Source of the DNA: an uncultured Prevotellaceae bacterium
Lineage (GTDB): Bacteria > Bacteroidota > Bacteroidia > Bacteroidales > Bacteroidaceae
Reading direction: 5' to 3'
Assembly (NCBI GenBank): GCA_902784615.1
Contig: CACZVN010000006.1
Coordinates: 1 to 64,000, forward strand
DNA: 64,000 bases
The notes under the pieces are model-generated. The model searched no databases. It was not told where the DNA came from and was given only the letters and a program-made list of their open reading frames with translations. Below are positions 51,675-60,491 of the stretch, in pieces (the first letter of the stretch is position 1; every line of letters starts with the position of its first letter). The translations under genes and the position numbers were made by a program.

Positions 51675-52888
51675 GAAGAGTTGTAATAACAGGGATGGGC
51701 ATCTGGTCCTGTCTTGGAACAAATTTGGAAGAAGTCAAGGATTCTCTCTATAACGGGAGATCCGGAATTGGCCTGGATGAAGAGCGGTTGACCTATGGCT
51801 ATCGGTCTGGTCTTACCGGCTTCGTCAAGCGTCCCCAGTTGAAATCCCTCTTGGATCGCAGACTGCGCATGGGACTGTCGGAGGAGGCTGAATATGCCTA
51901 TATGGCCAGTAGGGAGGCATTTGAGATGGCCCAAATTGATGAGAGCTATTTGTTAAGCCATGAGGTGGGCGCGATCTTCGGAAATGATTCTTCTGCCAAG
52001 GCCGTTGTCAGCACCAACCAGATTATGGAAGAGAAGCACGATTCTGCCTTGGTAGGTTCAGGATTGGTCTTTCAGGAGTTGAATTCGACTGTCAATATGA
52101 ACATGAGCACGATCTTCCACTTGCGTGGGGTTAACTTCACGGTGAGTTCAGCCTGTGCAAGCGGCTCTCATTCCATCGGTCTGGCATATATGCTCATCAG
52201 ACAGGGTCTGCAAGACATGGTACTGTGCGGAGGTGCTCAGGAAGTGAATATCTATGCGATGTCTTCGTTTGATGCCCTGAACACCTTCTCCATCAGGATG
52301 GATGAACCCACGAAGGCCTCGAGGCCATTCGACAAGAACCGTGATGGTTTGGTTCCCAGTGGCGGTGCTGCTGCTCTCGTACTGGAAGAATATGACCATG
52401 CTGTCAAGCGCGGCGCGACTATTTTGGCAGATGTTTGTGGCTATGGTTTCTCAAGTAATGGCGGTGGCATCAGTCAGCCCAGTGATGAAGGGTGCGTGAT
52501 TGCCATCTCGCGTGCTATGGAGGACGCTGGGGTCAAAGCCGATGATATCGACTATATCAATGCCCATGCCACTTCAACACCACAGGGTGATATGTATGAG
52601 GCGAAGGCCTTGAACCGTCTTTTCAATGGGGAGCGGGCGCTCATCTCCAGCACCAAGTCCATGACGGGTCATGAGTGTTGGATGGCAGGTGCCAGTGAGA
52701 TCGTCTATTCCACCCTGATGATGCGCAACAACTTTGTTGCTCCGAATATCAACTTTGAGGAGCCGGATGAGTATTCAGAGCCACTGAATATTGCAGCAAA
52801 GACGGTTGATACGGAGATCAATTGTGTCCTGAGTAACTCTTTCGGTTTTGGAGGTACGAACTCTGCATTGGTGATAAAGAAGTATTAA
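51671..52888 (+). CDS. Beta-ketoacyl-ACP synthase, FabF type (copy 2)
   Basis: 405 residues, full length. Active-site Cys in SSACASGSHSIGLAY, His in AHATSTPQGDMYE and KSMTGHECWMAGAS, and the glycine-rich end SNSFGFGGTNSALV. Likely condensing enzyme of the polyene or fatty branch. ATGA overlap with the UpxY gene. Confidence 0.94.
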   Translation: MRRVVITGMGIWSCLGTNLEEVKDSLYNGRSGIGLDEERLTYGYRSGLTGFVKRPQLKSLLDRRLRMGLSEEAEYAYMASREAFEMAQIDESYLLSHEVGAIFGNDSSAKAVVSTNQIMEEKHDSALVGSGLVFQELNSTVNMNMSTIFHLRGVNFTVSSACASGSHSIGLAYMLIRQGLQDMVLCGGAQEVNIYAMSSFDALNTFSIRMDEPTKASRPFDKNRDGLVPSGGAAALVLEEYDHAVKRGATILADVCGYGFSSNGGGISQPSDEGCVIAISRAMEDAGVKADDIDYINAHATSTPQGDMYEAKALNRLFNGERALISSTKSMTGHECWMAGASEIVYSTLMMRNNFVAPNINFEEPDEYSEPLNIAAKTVDTEINCVLSNSFGFGGTNSALVIKKY

Positions 52889-52901
52889 ACAAGTGTAGGA
52901 A

Positions 52902-53786
52902 ATGGGTTTAGGCGCGAAAAGGAAAGAGGGAACGACTTACGGCAATGCCAGGATGTTCAGTATGCTGATCAGCCTGCTGAAACATGTGAATATCAAAGTC
53001 ATGTACTGTTTCATGTCGGTCTGCGTTATTCCCGTGACATTGGTCTTAAGCCCTGGCGCCCGGATTGCCTATCGGTATTTCCGTCAGAAGAGGGGATATG
53101 GTCATTGGAAGTCCTTGAAGGCAACATACAAGAATCACTGTATCTTCGGTCAGACGGTCATAGACAAGTTTGCGATGTATGCTGGCAGGAAACTCCAGAT
53201 CACTTACCACGGAGACGATATCCTGAAGGAGATGATGTCAAGGCCGGAGCCGATGCTGATGTTGAATGCACATATCGGCTGCAGTGAGATCGTCGGTTAT
53301 TCTCTTCACCTTGTCAAACCTTGTAATATCCTCGTCTATGGAGGAGAGAAACAATCACTGATGAGTTACCGTCAGGCTTCTTTCGGGGATATGAATATGA
53401 AGATGATCCCCGTTGGCATAGAGACCTCTCACAGTGAGGAAATCGTAGAAGCCCTGGACAACGGTGAGGCTGTCAGCGCCTTCGTGGATAGGGTTATGAA
53501 TAAGCATAAAGTGGTGATATCAACGATCCACGGTCATCAGGTCAATCTGGCCAAGGGTCCTCTGTCACTGGCCACGACGAGAGGACTGGATGTCCTGATG
53601 GTGAGTGCGATGAAGGAGAAAGACGGCTCATATACGGCTTATATGACACCATTATATTACGATAAATCATTGCCCAGAGGGGAACAGAGACAGCAATTAG
53701 CCGATGCTTATACGGCTGAAATAGAGAGACTGCTTGATGCTTATCCCCTGCAATGGTTCAACTATTCAGATATCTGGGTAGATTAG
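52902..53786 (+). CDS. LpxL/HtrB-like acyltransferase (copy 2)
   Basis: 294 residues, homologue of the enzyme at 47566. Hydrophobic N terminus (VMYCFMSVCVIPVTLVL), HX4E in NAHIGCSEIVGYSL, and a similar end (YPLQWFNYSDIW versus YPEQWFNYYEFW). A likely transferase for the finished acyl chain or a glycerolipid part. Confidence 0.88.
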   Translation: MGLGAKRKEGTTYGNARMFSMLISLLKHVNIKVMYCFMSVCVIPVTLVLSPGARIAYRYFRQKRGYGHWKSLKATYKNHCIFGQTVIDKFAMYAGRKLQITYHGDDILKEMMSRPEPMLMLNAHIGCSEIVGYSLHLVKPCNILVYGGEKQSLMSYRQASFGDMNMKMIPVGIETSHSEEIVEALDNGEAVSAFVDRVMNKHKVVISTIHGHQVNLAKGPLSLATTRGLDVLMVSAMKEKDGSYTAYMTPLYYDKSLPRGEQRQQLADAYTAEIERLLDAYPLQWFNYSDIWVD

Positions 53787-53824
53787 TTGCAGATCAAAAA
53801 CAGTAACAATCAAAAATAAAAGAA

Positions 53825-54067
53825 ATGACAAGAGTTGAAATTGAAGAAAAGGTAAAGAATTTCCTGATTGAGGATTTGGAAATTGACGAGGAGAACATTT
53901 TCCCTGAGGCTAAGTTGAAGGAGGACATGGGTATCGACAGCCTCGACTATGTGGATATCGTCGTTATCGTGGACAAGAACTTCGGCTTTAAGATCAAGCC
54001 CCAGGAGATGACCGACGTGAAGACGCTTTCCCAGTTCTATGACTATATAGAATCTAAAGTCGGCTAA
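53825..54067 (+). CDS. Acyl carrier protein (ACP 3)
   Basis: 80 residues; Ser site in GIDSLDYVDI. Near-duplicate of ACP 1. It stands between the acyltransferase and dehydratase copies, in the same neighbourhood order as unit 1. Confidence 0.93.
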   Translation: MTRVEIEEKVKNFLIEDLEIDEENIFPEAKLKEDMGIDSLDYVDIVVIVDKNFGFKIKPQEMTDVKTLSQFYDYIESKVG

Positions 54068-54075
54068 GTTTCGTC

Positions 54076-54516
54076 ATGGCATTGAAAGACATCCCCATTA
54101 CCAGTCTCATACCCCAGCGCCCTCCTTTCGTGATGGTGGATAGGGTACTGTCTTGTGAAGAGGCAGAGACGGTAACGGAGTTGGTAGTGCGCGAGGACAA
54201 TATCTTCCTTGATGACATGGTGTTAGCGCCAGCAGGTATCATGGAGAATATGACACAGTCGTGTGCTGCCAGAATGGGTTGTATCAATAGGGAACAGAAA
54301 GATTCCATCAAAATAGGCTTTATCGGCAATATCCGCAATTGTACTATCAACCGACAGCCTCGTTGCCATGAGATCTTGCATACTTATATCGAGATCGTGG
54401 AGGAGGTATTTAACCTGACTCTGGCCAATGTCACGACGAAGGTTGGGGAAGAGGTCATTGCCTCTGCCAGCATGAAGATTGCACTGACAGACATCAAAGC
54501 GGCAGATCATGAATAA
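54076..54516 (+). CDS. Hotdog-fold dehydratase (ApeP-like, copy 2)
   Basis: 146 residues; LIPQRPPFVMVDRVLSCEEA and PAGIMENMTQSCAARMGCI parallel copy 1 at 48464. Proposed 3-hydroxyacyl-ACP dehydratase for polyene formation. The 3' end overlaps the thioesterase gene by 8 bases. Confidence 0.85.
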   Translation: MALKDIPITSLIPQRPPFVMVDRVLSCEEAETVTELVVREDNIFLDDMVLAPAGIMENMTQSCAARMGCINREQKDSIKIGFIGNIRNCTINRQPRCHEILHTYIEIVEEVFNLTLANVTTKVGEEVIASASMKIALTDIKAADHE

Positions 54517-54964
54517 TTCCCAGACGATGCCAGGATCATCGCTGCAATCGACGTTCCGATTTAAGATCAGGTTCAGCGAAGTGGATGCCATGAGGGTGGT
54601 CTGGCACGGTGCTTATGCGAAGTATCTTGAAGATGCCCGGGAGTATTTTGGACAGATGTACGGTCTGGACTACAACCTGATCGTGGATAATGGTTTCTTT
54701 GCACCTATCGTTGACATGTCTATTCAATATAAGCAGCCGCTGAGATATGGGATGCAGCCAGAGATGACAATCACCTATTGTCCGACGGAGGCTGCAAAGA
54801 TCATATTCGACTATGAGATCCGTCATCCTGAAGACGGTAGTGTGATGGCCACGGGCCGGACAGTGCAGGTCTTTATGGATCGCGATTATCAATTGGTATG
54901 GGACATGCCGGCATTCTATACGGAATGGATGAAACGGGTGGGTATAAATAATAAAGATGTATAA
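54509..54964 (+). CDS. Hotdog thioesterase of the 4-hydroxybenzoyl-CoA type
   Basis: 151 residues. FRFKIRFSEVDAMRVVWHGA contains the catalytic-type Asp and FVDMSIQYKQPLRYG-like core (PIVDMSIQYKQPLRYG). Typical of thioesterases in aryl polyene clusters; it would release chains or edit ACPs. Confidence 0.88.
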   Translation: MNNSQTMPGSSLQSTFRFKIRFSEVDAMRVVWHGAYAKYLEDAREYFGQMYGLDYNLIVDNGFFAPIVDMSIQYKQPLRYGMQPEMTITYCPTEAAKIIFDYEIRHPEDGSVMATGRTVQVFMDRDYQLVWDMPAFYTEWMKRVGINNKDV

Positions 54965-54970
54965 GGAATA

Positions 54971-56173
54971 ATGGAATCGATATACGTAACAGGTGCGGGA
55001 GTTGTGTCGGCTATCGGCGTCGGTAAGTCTGAGACACTGGCTTCCCTCAGGAAAGAAGAGTCTGGTATTCGTCAGATGAAATATCTGCCATCTATTCATC
55101 GTGATCTTCCTGTAGGTGAGGTTCAGCTTAGCAATGAGGAGATGATGCAGATGCTGGGTGTATCTCATAATCCCTTTCTGACACGCACTGCACTGATGGG
55201 CAGGCTTGCCCTGCGTGAAGCCCTGGAACAGGCTGGTCTTGCGGGTGATAAGTTGAATGAGGTTCCCTTTATCTCGGCAACGACTGTAGGCGGCATGGAT
55301 CGGCGAGAGTTGTTTTATGCCAAGGAGAAGGAATGCGACAGTATTCATGCACACGCTCTCATATCCACACACAACTGCGCAGACTGTACGGAGATGATTG
55401 CCGATTATTTTGGCAGGTTTGCCTCTCTGTCAACTGTCTCTACAGCCTGTTCTTCCGCGACGAATGCTCTTATTACAGGTGCCAATATGTTGCGTTGCGG
55501 TATGGCAGAGATGGTGGTTGTAGGTGGTGCAGAGTGCCTGACCATGTTCCACCTGAACGGATTCAATACGTTGATGATATTGGATCATCAACCATGCAGG
55601 CCTTTCGACCGGGATCGTGCCGGTCTGAACCTGGGTGAAGGTGCTGGCTATTTGGTCCTGGAGACTGCTGCATCTGTCAAGAAACGTGGCGTACAGCCTT
55701 TGTGTCAGTTGAGTGGTTATGGCAATGCCTGTGACGCCTTCCACCAGACAGCCTCGTCACCAGAGGGTGAAGGAGCCTTTTTAGCCATGCAGGAGGCACT
55801 GGCCTTGGCAGGACTACAGCCATCGGATATCCAATATATCAATGCGCATGGTACAGGAACACCCAATAACGACGAGAGTGAAAGCTATGCCATCCGTCGT
55901 GTGTTTGGTGACCATCTGCCCCCCATATCATCTACCAAGTCGTTTACAGGCCATACTACCAGTGCTTCAGGCAGTATTGAGGCTGTCTTCTGTATATTGG
56001 CTATCCAGAACCAGTTCTTGCCAGTGAATGTCAATTGGCATACGCCTATGGAGAATGGTATCATCCCTGTGATGGATCCTCATTCACAGACGGAGATTAA
56101 ACATGTGTTGAGTAATGCTTTTGGATTCGGCGGCAATGATTCGTCTCTGATCCTGTCTAAATATGATGCATGA
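54971..56173 (+). CDS. Beta-ketoacyl-ACP synthase, FabF/ApeO type (copy 3)
   Basis: 400 residues, Cys-His-His complete: STACSSATNALITGA, NAHGTGTPNNDESE and KSFTGHTTSASGS. Its partner directly downstream is a chain-length-factor-like protein, so together they probably form the ketosynthase heterodimer known from aryl polyene systems (ApeO-ApeC). Confidence 0.93.
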   Translation: MESIYVTGAGVVSAIGVGKSETLASLRKEESGIRQMKYLPSIHRDLPVGEVQLSNEEMMQMLGVSHNPFLTRTALMGRLALREALEQAGLAGDKLNEVPFISATTVGGMDRRELFYAKEKECDSIHAHALISTHNCADCTEMIADYFGRFASLSTVSTACSSATNALITGANMLRCGMAEMVVVGGAECLTMFHLNGFNTLMILDHQPCRPFDRDRAGLNLGEGAGYLVLETAASVKKRGVQPLCQLSGYGNACDAFHQTASSPEGEGAFLAMQEALALAGLQPSDIQYINAHGTGTPNNDESESYAIRRVFGDHLPPISSTKSFTGHTTSASGSIEAVFCILAIQNQFLPVNVNWHTPMENGIIPVMDPHSQTEIKHVLSNAFGFGGNDSSLILSKYDA

Positions 56174-56174
56174 T

Positions 56175-57212
56175 ATGAAACGACAACAAGTATTCATACA
56201 AGCAGCTGAACAAATATCCATCCAGCAGCCATTGTCTGAGCAATGGATGGAAGAGCCCATCCGCTACCAGGATCTTCTGGTAAAAGCGATCAATCCTCCG
56301 TTCCGTGATTATATGTCACCTGGCGAGGTCCGGAGAATGGGTAATTTGATGAAGCGTGCCCTAGTTACTGCGCTCAAAGTCTTGGAAGAAACAGGTATAG
56401 AGCATCCAGATGCGATTATCACAGGAACCAGCATTGGCAGTCTTGATTATACGGAGAAATTCCTGGACGCCATGGTTGAGAACGGCGAGGAGGCACTCAG
56501 TCCCACTTATTTCATGCAGTCAACCCACAATACAGTAGGGGCTACTCTTGGCATATACACCAAGACCCATGGTTATAATACGACCTACTCACACGGTGAT
56601 CTCAGTTTTGATTTGACATTGTTGGATGCCTGGATGCAGATGCAGTTAGGTAAAATACGTACGGCTCTGGTAGGCGGACAAGATGAAATGAGCGAATTAT
56701 ATTTCAGTCTGCTTCAGAAGGCTGGCTATGTAGGGCTGGAAGGCATGGATCCCTGTGGAGAGGTGGCTATGTCCATGATGCTCAATTGTGCCGAAAGCCC
56801 AGAGAACCTCTGTGAACTGGCAGGAATCAGCGTCGGTCTGCTGTCCTCAGCGGATCAGTTGAAAGATAACCTGACAAAGATGCTGGACGAGGCAGGGATG
56901 ACCATGGACGACATCAGTGCCGTAATGACAGGTGTCAGTGGAAATCCTGCTAATGACCAGACTTATCGGAAGATAATTGATGCTGTGTTCCAGCATATGC
57001 CGCTCTTGCACTACAAACATCTCTTTGGAGAGAACTACACGGTTTCTGCGTTGGGTGTCTATGTTGCCGCCCATTGTCTGAAGAAAGGTGTAGTGCCGTC
57101 ATTCCTCTATGATGATCAGAGTCAGGCGCGCTGTGACCAGCCGAAGGCTATCCTCTTGTTGAATCACATGAAGGGGAAGGAGTTCTCGCTCATTCTATTG
57201 AAAAAGATATGA
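56175..57212 (+). CDS. Chain-length-factor-like ketosynthase partner (ApeC-like)
   Basis: 345 residues, thiolase fold. At the nucleophile position the sequence reads NTTYSHGDLSFDLTLLDA with no Cys, and the catalytic His pattern is altered (TGVSGNPANDQTY, KHLFGENYTVSALG). Such inactive partners set chain length. ATG 56175 follows the previous stop by one base; 56163 and 56166 are alternative starts. The 3' end overlaps the next gene. Confidence 0.82.
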   Translation: MKRQQVFIQAAEQISIQQPLSEQWMEEPIRYQDLLVKAINPPFRDYMSPGEVRRMGNLMKRALVTALKVLEETGIEHPDAIITGTSIGSLDYTEKFLDAMVENGEEALSPTYFMQSTHNTVGATLGIYTKTHGYNTTYSHGDLSFDLTLLDAWMQMQLGKIRTALVGGQDEMSELYFSLLQKAGYVGLEGMDPCGEVAMSMMLNCAESPENLCELAGISVGLLSSADQLKDNLTKMLDEAGMTMDDISAVMTGVSGNPANDQTYRKIIDAVFQHMPLLHYKHLFGENYTVSALGVYVAAHCLKKGVVPSFLYDDQSQARCDQPKAILLLNHMKGKEFSLILLKKI

Positions 57213-57565
57213 TACTGAAATTGCTGCCTATTTCAATCCTTCAGTGCATGCTGCTCTCAGGTGGACAGGTGCTGATGAAATACGGTCTGACGAAGGCCGG
57301 GGATTTCTCATGGACGTGGCAGTATTTCCTGAGACTGTTTACGAACTGGCAATTCATCTGTTGTGGTCTGTGCTATGGGGCAGGTTCCATCCTGTGGATG
57401 TATATCATCAAGCATTTCCCATTCAGCATGGCTTATCCGATGGTCAGTCTCAGTTATGTGATGGGCATGTTCGCGGCCATCATCTTCTTTCACGAACAGA
57501 TACCTATGACCAGATGGCTGGGTGTATTCCTGATCATGTCTGGTTGTATATTAATAGCAAAATGA
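57209..57565 (+). CDS. Small four-helix EamA/SMR-like membrane protein
   Basis: 118 residues with four hydrophobic helices; LLSGGQVLMKYGLTKAG at the start and LGVFLIMSGCILIAK at the end resemble half-size EamA or ArnE/ArnF-like transporters, which function as dimers. It may move a lipid or polyene intermediate across the inner membrane. Confidence 0.75.
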   Translation: MILKLLPISILQCMLLSGGQVLMKYGLTKAGDFSWTWQYFLRLFTNWQFICCGLCYGAGSILWMYIIKHFPFSMAYPMVSLSYVMGMFAAIIFFHEQIPMTRWLGVFLIMSGCILIAK

Positions 57566-57566
57566 A

Positions 57567-58199
57567 ATGAAACGATTGTTTTTTATAGTTTTAGTTGTTG
57601 TCTTTTCACTTCATGTAAGTGGACAGACGAAACTGACTGCCGAGCAGCAGAAACAACTGGTTGAGAAGATTGACAAGGCGGCTTCAGCCATGAAGAGTAT
57701 GCAGTGCGATTTCACCCAGACCAAGAGTATGAAACTGTTGAAGAAGGAGATGAAATCCAATGGCGTGATGTACTTCAAACAGCCCAACAAACTGCGATGG
57801 CAATACACCTCACCTTATGATTATACATTTATCATGAATGGCGACAAGGTGCGTATCAAATCCACCAAATTCACTCAGGACATCAATGTCCAGGGTAATA
57901 AGATCTTCCGTCAGATTACCAACATCATCCTCAACACCGTGACGGGTGGAGGCCTGAAGAGTTCATCAGACTTTACTGTTGAAGTCTATAAATCGGACAA
58001 GGGCTATTTTGCAAAGCTCTATCCGAAGAAAAAGGAGGTGAAGCAGATATACAATGTCATAGAGATCTATTTCAATTCCTCGCTCACCATGGTCAGTAGC
58101 GTCAGGATGATCGAGAAAACAGGTGATGAAACACTTGTAAACCTGAATAATCTTAAAGCCAATGTTGCCATTAATGAGAAGATGTTTGCTGTTGATTAG
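57567..58199 (+). CDS. LolA-type outer-membrane lipoprotein carrier of the polyene cluster
   Basis: 210 residues, signal peptide (MKRLFFIVLVVVFSLHVSG), then MQCDFTQTKSMKLLKKEMKS and GVMYFKQPNKLRWQYTSPYD, the classical LolA pattern. LolA-like genes are regular members of aryl polyene clusters and are thought to carry the lipidic pigment to the outer membrane. Confidence 0.88.
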   Translation: MKRLFFIVLVVVFSLHVSGQTKLTAEQQKQLVEKIDKAASAMKSMQCDFTQTKSMKLLKKEMKSNGVMYFKQPNKLRWQYTSPYDYTFIMNGDKVRIKSTKFTQDINVQGNKIFRQITNIILNTVTGGGLKSSSDFTVEVYKSDKGYFAKLYPKKKEVKQIYNVIEIYFNSSLTMVSSVRMIEKTGDETLVNLNNLKANVAINEKMFAVD

Positions 58200-58641
58200 C
58201 CTTCTGCTGCTGACATGCCAACAGCCTGTTCATGCTGTGCAGATTGTGAATGATTCGGTGGTTTCCAAAGGGTATCACCTGCTGATGCAGGTGAGGGGAC
58301 ATGAGGTGACGACGATTTGTATCATGAATATGGAAGCAGATGCCCATATTGTGGGAACTGTGATCAATGAGTTCGGGATAAAGGTGTTCGATTTTACCTA
58401 TGACAACGGTAAGGCTCAGATTCTCAATGTATTTGCCCCTCTTAACAAATGGTATATCAAAAAGGTATTAAGGGGAGATTTTTCTTTCATCTTGTCCAAT
58501 ATTGATCGTGGCGAAAATGCAGTGAAGAAGAAAAGACGACTTGACGTCATGCCCAATGGCGATATCAGTGTCCGTAATGAAAGATATAACATTAACTATC
58601 TATTTACTCCAATAAAGACTGAAAATGAAACTACTGAATGA
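58174..58641 (+). CDS. Secreted protein of unknown function in the polyene cluster
   Basis: 155 residues. MRRCLLLISLLLLTCQQ is a signal peptide, possibly with a lipobox Cys. The remainder is beta-rich (VQIVNDSVVSKGYHLLMQVR). It could fill the place of the small DUF3261-type lipoprotein of other aryl polyene loci, but I see no firm match. ATG 58162 is an alternative start. It overlaps LolA upstream and the dehydratase-like gene downstream. Confidence 0.6.
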   Translation: MRRCLLLISLLLLTCQQPVHAVQIVNDSVVSKGYHLLMQVRGHEVTTICIMNMEADAHIVGTVINEFGIKVFDFTYDNGKAQILNVFAPLNKWYIKKVLRGDFSFILSNIDRGENAVKKKRRLDVMPNGDISVRNERYNINYLFTPIKTENETTE

Positions 58642-58993
58642 TTTTTATAGTATTGTTGACGAGACATCTTCTGACGGCACATACAATTGCAAAGTAAAGA
58701 TGAATCCTCAGCATGGTCTTTATAAGGTTCACTTCCCGGGAAACCCTGTTACACCAGGTGTCTGTCTTGTACAGATGGCAACGGAGATTCTTGAACGGAA
58801 ATACGACAAGAAGTTCCAGTTAAGCGAGGCTGTCAATATCAAATTCAGAAAGACTGTCGTGCCTGAGGATGAACCAACATTCGTATTCAATAAGTTGGTC
58901 TTTGAGGATGACCTGTTGAAGGCGAGTGTAACTATCGAAGACAACGAGAATCAGTTTGTCAAGATGTCGTTAATATATAAAGTGTCTGATTGA
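58625..58993 (+). CDS. FabZ/ApeI-like hotdog protein
   Basis: 122 residues. VHFPGNPVTPGVCLVQMATE is the FabA/FabZ active-site helix region with the HFPGxPxxPG signature. It is a third, differently built dehydratase candidate of the cluster, besides the two ApeP-like ones. Confidence 0.88.
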   Translation: MKLLNDFYSIVDETSSDGTYNCKVKMNPQHGLYKVHFPGNPVTPGVCLVQMATEILERKYDKKFQLSEAVNIKFRKTVVPEDEPTFVFNKLVFEDDLLKASVTIEDNENQFVKMSLIYKVSD

Positions 58994-59748
58994 TGTCGGT
59001 AGGCTCGAAGGATAGAAGGCTGTGTGTGATCATTCCGACGTATAACAACGTCCAGACCATCGGTCAGGTGGTACAGGACGTGATGTCGTATTGCGATCAG
59101 CTGATTGTCGTTGATGATGGTTGCACAGACGGGACGCTTAATGTCCTCCAATCTCTATCTGAGAGCATACATATCGTTTCCTATCAGCCGAATAGGGGAA
59201 AGGGGCATGCACTGGTGGCTGGTTTTAAAAAGGCCAAGGAACTGGGATATACCCATGCCATCACGATAGATGCTGATGGACAGCATTTTGCCGATGACAT
59301 TCCCCAGTTGATAGCGGAAATGGAAAGATGTCCTCAGGCCATCATCGTTGGTTGCCGTAATCTGACGGAAAAGAACATGCCTCGGCAGAATACCTTTGCC
59401 AATCGGTTCTCCAATTTCTGGTTCCGTTTACAGACAGGCATCAATCTCTCTGATACCCAGAGTGGTTACAGGCTTTATACATTATCTTCGCTACGAGGCC
59501 TCAGTCTGATCACTTCTCGATATGAAGCAGAATTGGAATTGTTGGTCTTTGCCGCATGGGCTGGTGTCCAGATCTGTTCTGTGCCTGTGAAAGTGTATTA
59601 TCCGCCAGTAGAGGAAAGGGTCAGCCATTTCCGTCCTGTCTATGATTTCGTGCGCATCAGTATTCTCAATACCATTCTGTGTGTGGCGGCACTTGTCTAT
59701 GGTTACCCCAGACGTCTGGCACGTAGTATAAAAAAGCTCTTTGGATGA
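58993..59748 (+). CDS. Family 2 glycosyltransferase
   Basis: About 251 residues. CVIIPTYNNVQTIGQVVQDV, VVDDGCTDGT and ITIDADGQHFADDI (DxD-like) are family 2 motifs as in polyprenyl-phosphate glycosyltransferases. The C-terminal part is hydrophobic (ISILNTILCVAALVYGY). In this setting it probably glycosylates the polyene or its lipid anchor. ATG 58993 overlaps the previous stop. Confidence 0.88.
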   Translation: MSVGSKDRRLCVIIPTYNNVQTIGQVVQDVMSYCDQLIVVDDGCTDGTLNVLQSLSESIHIVSYQPNRGKGHALVAGFKKAKELGYTHAITIDADGQHFADDIPQLIAEMERCPQAIIVGCRNLTEKNMPRQNTFANRFSNFWFRLQTGINLSDTQSGYRLYTLSSLRGLSLITSRYEAELELLVFAAWAGVQICSVPVKVYYPPVEERVSHFRPVYDFVRISILNTILCVAALVYGYPRRLARSIKKLFG

Positions 59749-60491
59749 AAAGATCATTGTATATTATCAGACAGACGGCCTATACGGTATTCTCTTTCTG
59801 CTACTTCATAGGATTTGCCATTGATATGACCGTGCGGGGCTTTTTCCTGATTACCTTGGGAGGGGCTACTGAGGCGCATAAAAGAAAGTATCACGCCATC
59901 CTTCAGCGTAAATCGCGTTATGTGATCAATCATGTGCCTGGTACGACATTCTCCTATAGCAACCCTCAGAATGAGACTTTTGAGAAGCCGGCTGTTATCA
60001 TCAGCAACCACCAGTCACATCTGGACCTGATGGGAATTATGATGCTGACTCCCAATCTTATTATACTTACAAAAAAATGGGTGTGGCATAATCCGTTCTA
60101 TGGCATTGTCATCCGATATGCGGACTATTTCCCGATTACTGATACCGACCAGATGGTGGAAGACATCAAGGGAAAGGTCAAGGAAGGTTACTCTGTGGTG
60201 GTCTTCCCGGAAGGTACCCGTTCCCCGGATAGCCAGATCATGCGTTTTCATCGTGGGGCCTTCTATTTGGCAGAAAACCTCAACCTGGATATCGTACCCG
60301 TTTTTATAGACGGTTTTGGGAAGGTGCTTCCCAAGGAGTCGTTTCATCTCCATCCCGGACATATGTCGGTGGAAGTCATGAAAAGGATTCACCGTGATGA
60401 TCCTCAAGAGGCGTGCGGGTATCGGGAGATGACCAAGAGGTTGCATCATTTATATTTGAGTAAGAATGAAGAAGTGCGTCATCATAGGTAG
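59745..60491 (+). CDS. 1-acyl-sn-glycerol-3-phosphate acyltransferase-like protein
   Basis: 248 residues, PlsC-type: ISNHQSHLDLMGIMM (HX4D) and VVFPEGTRSPDSQIMRFHRG. One N-terminal membrane helix. It may attach an acyl chain to the polyene or resorcinol, as proposed for acyltransferases of other flexirubin loci. The 3' end overlaps the oxidoreductase gene by 26 bases. Confidence 0.9.
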   Translation: MKRSLYIIRQTAYTVFSFCYFIGFAIDMTVRGFFLITLGGATEAHKRKYHAILQRKSRYVINHVPGTTFSYSNPQNETFEKPAVIISNHQSHLDLMGIMMLTPNLIILTKKWVWHNPFYGIVIRYADYFPITDTDQMVEDIKGKVKEGYSVVVFPEGTRSPDSQIMRFHRGAFYLAENLNLDIVPVFIDGFGKVLPKESFHLHPGHMSVEVMKRIHRDDPQEACGYREMTKRLHHLYLSKNEEVRHHR

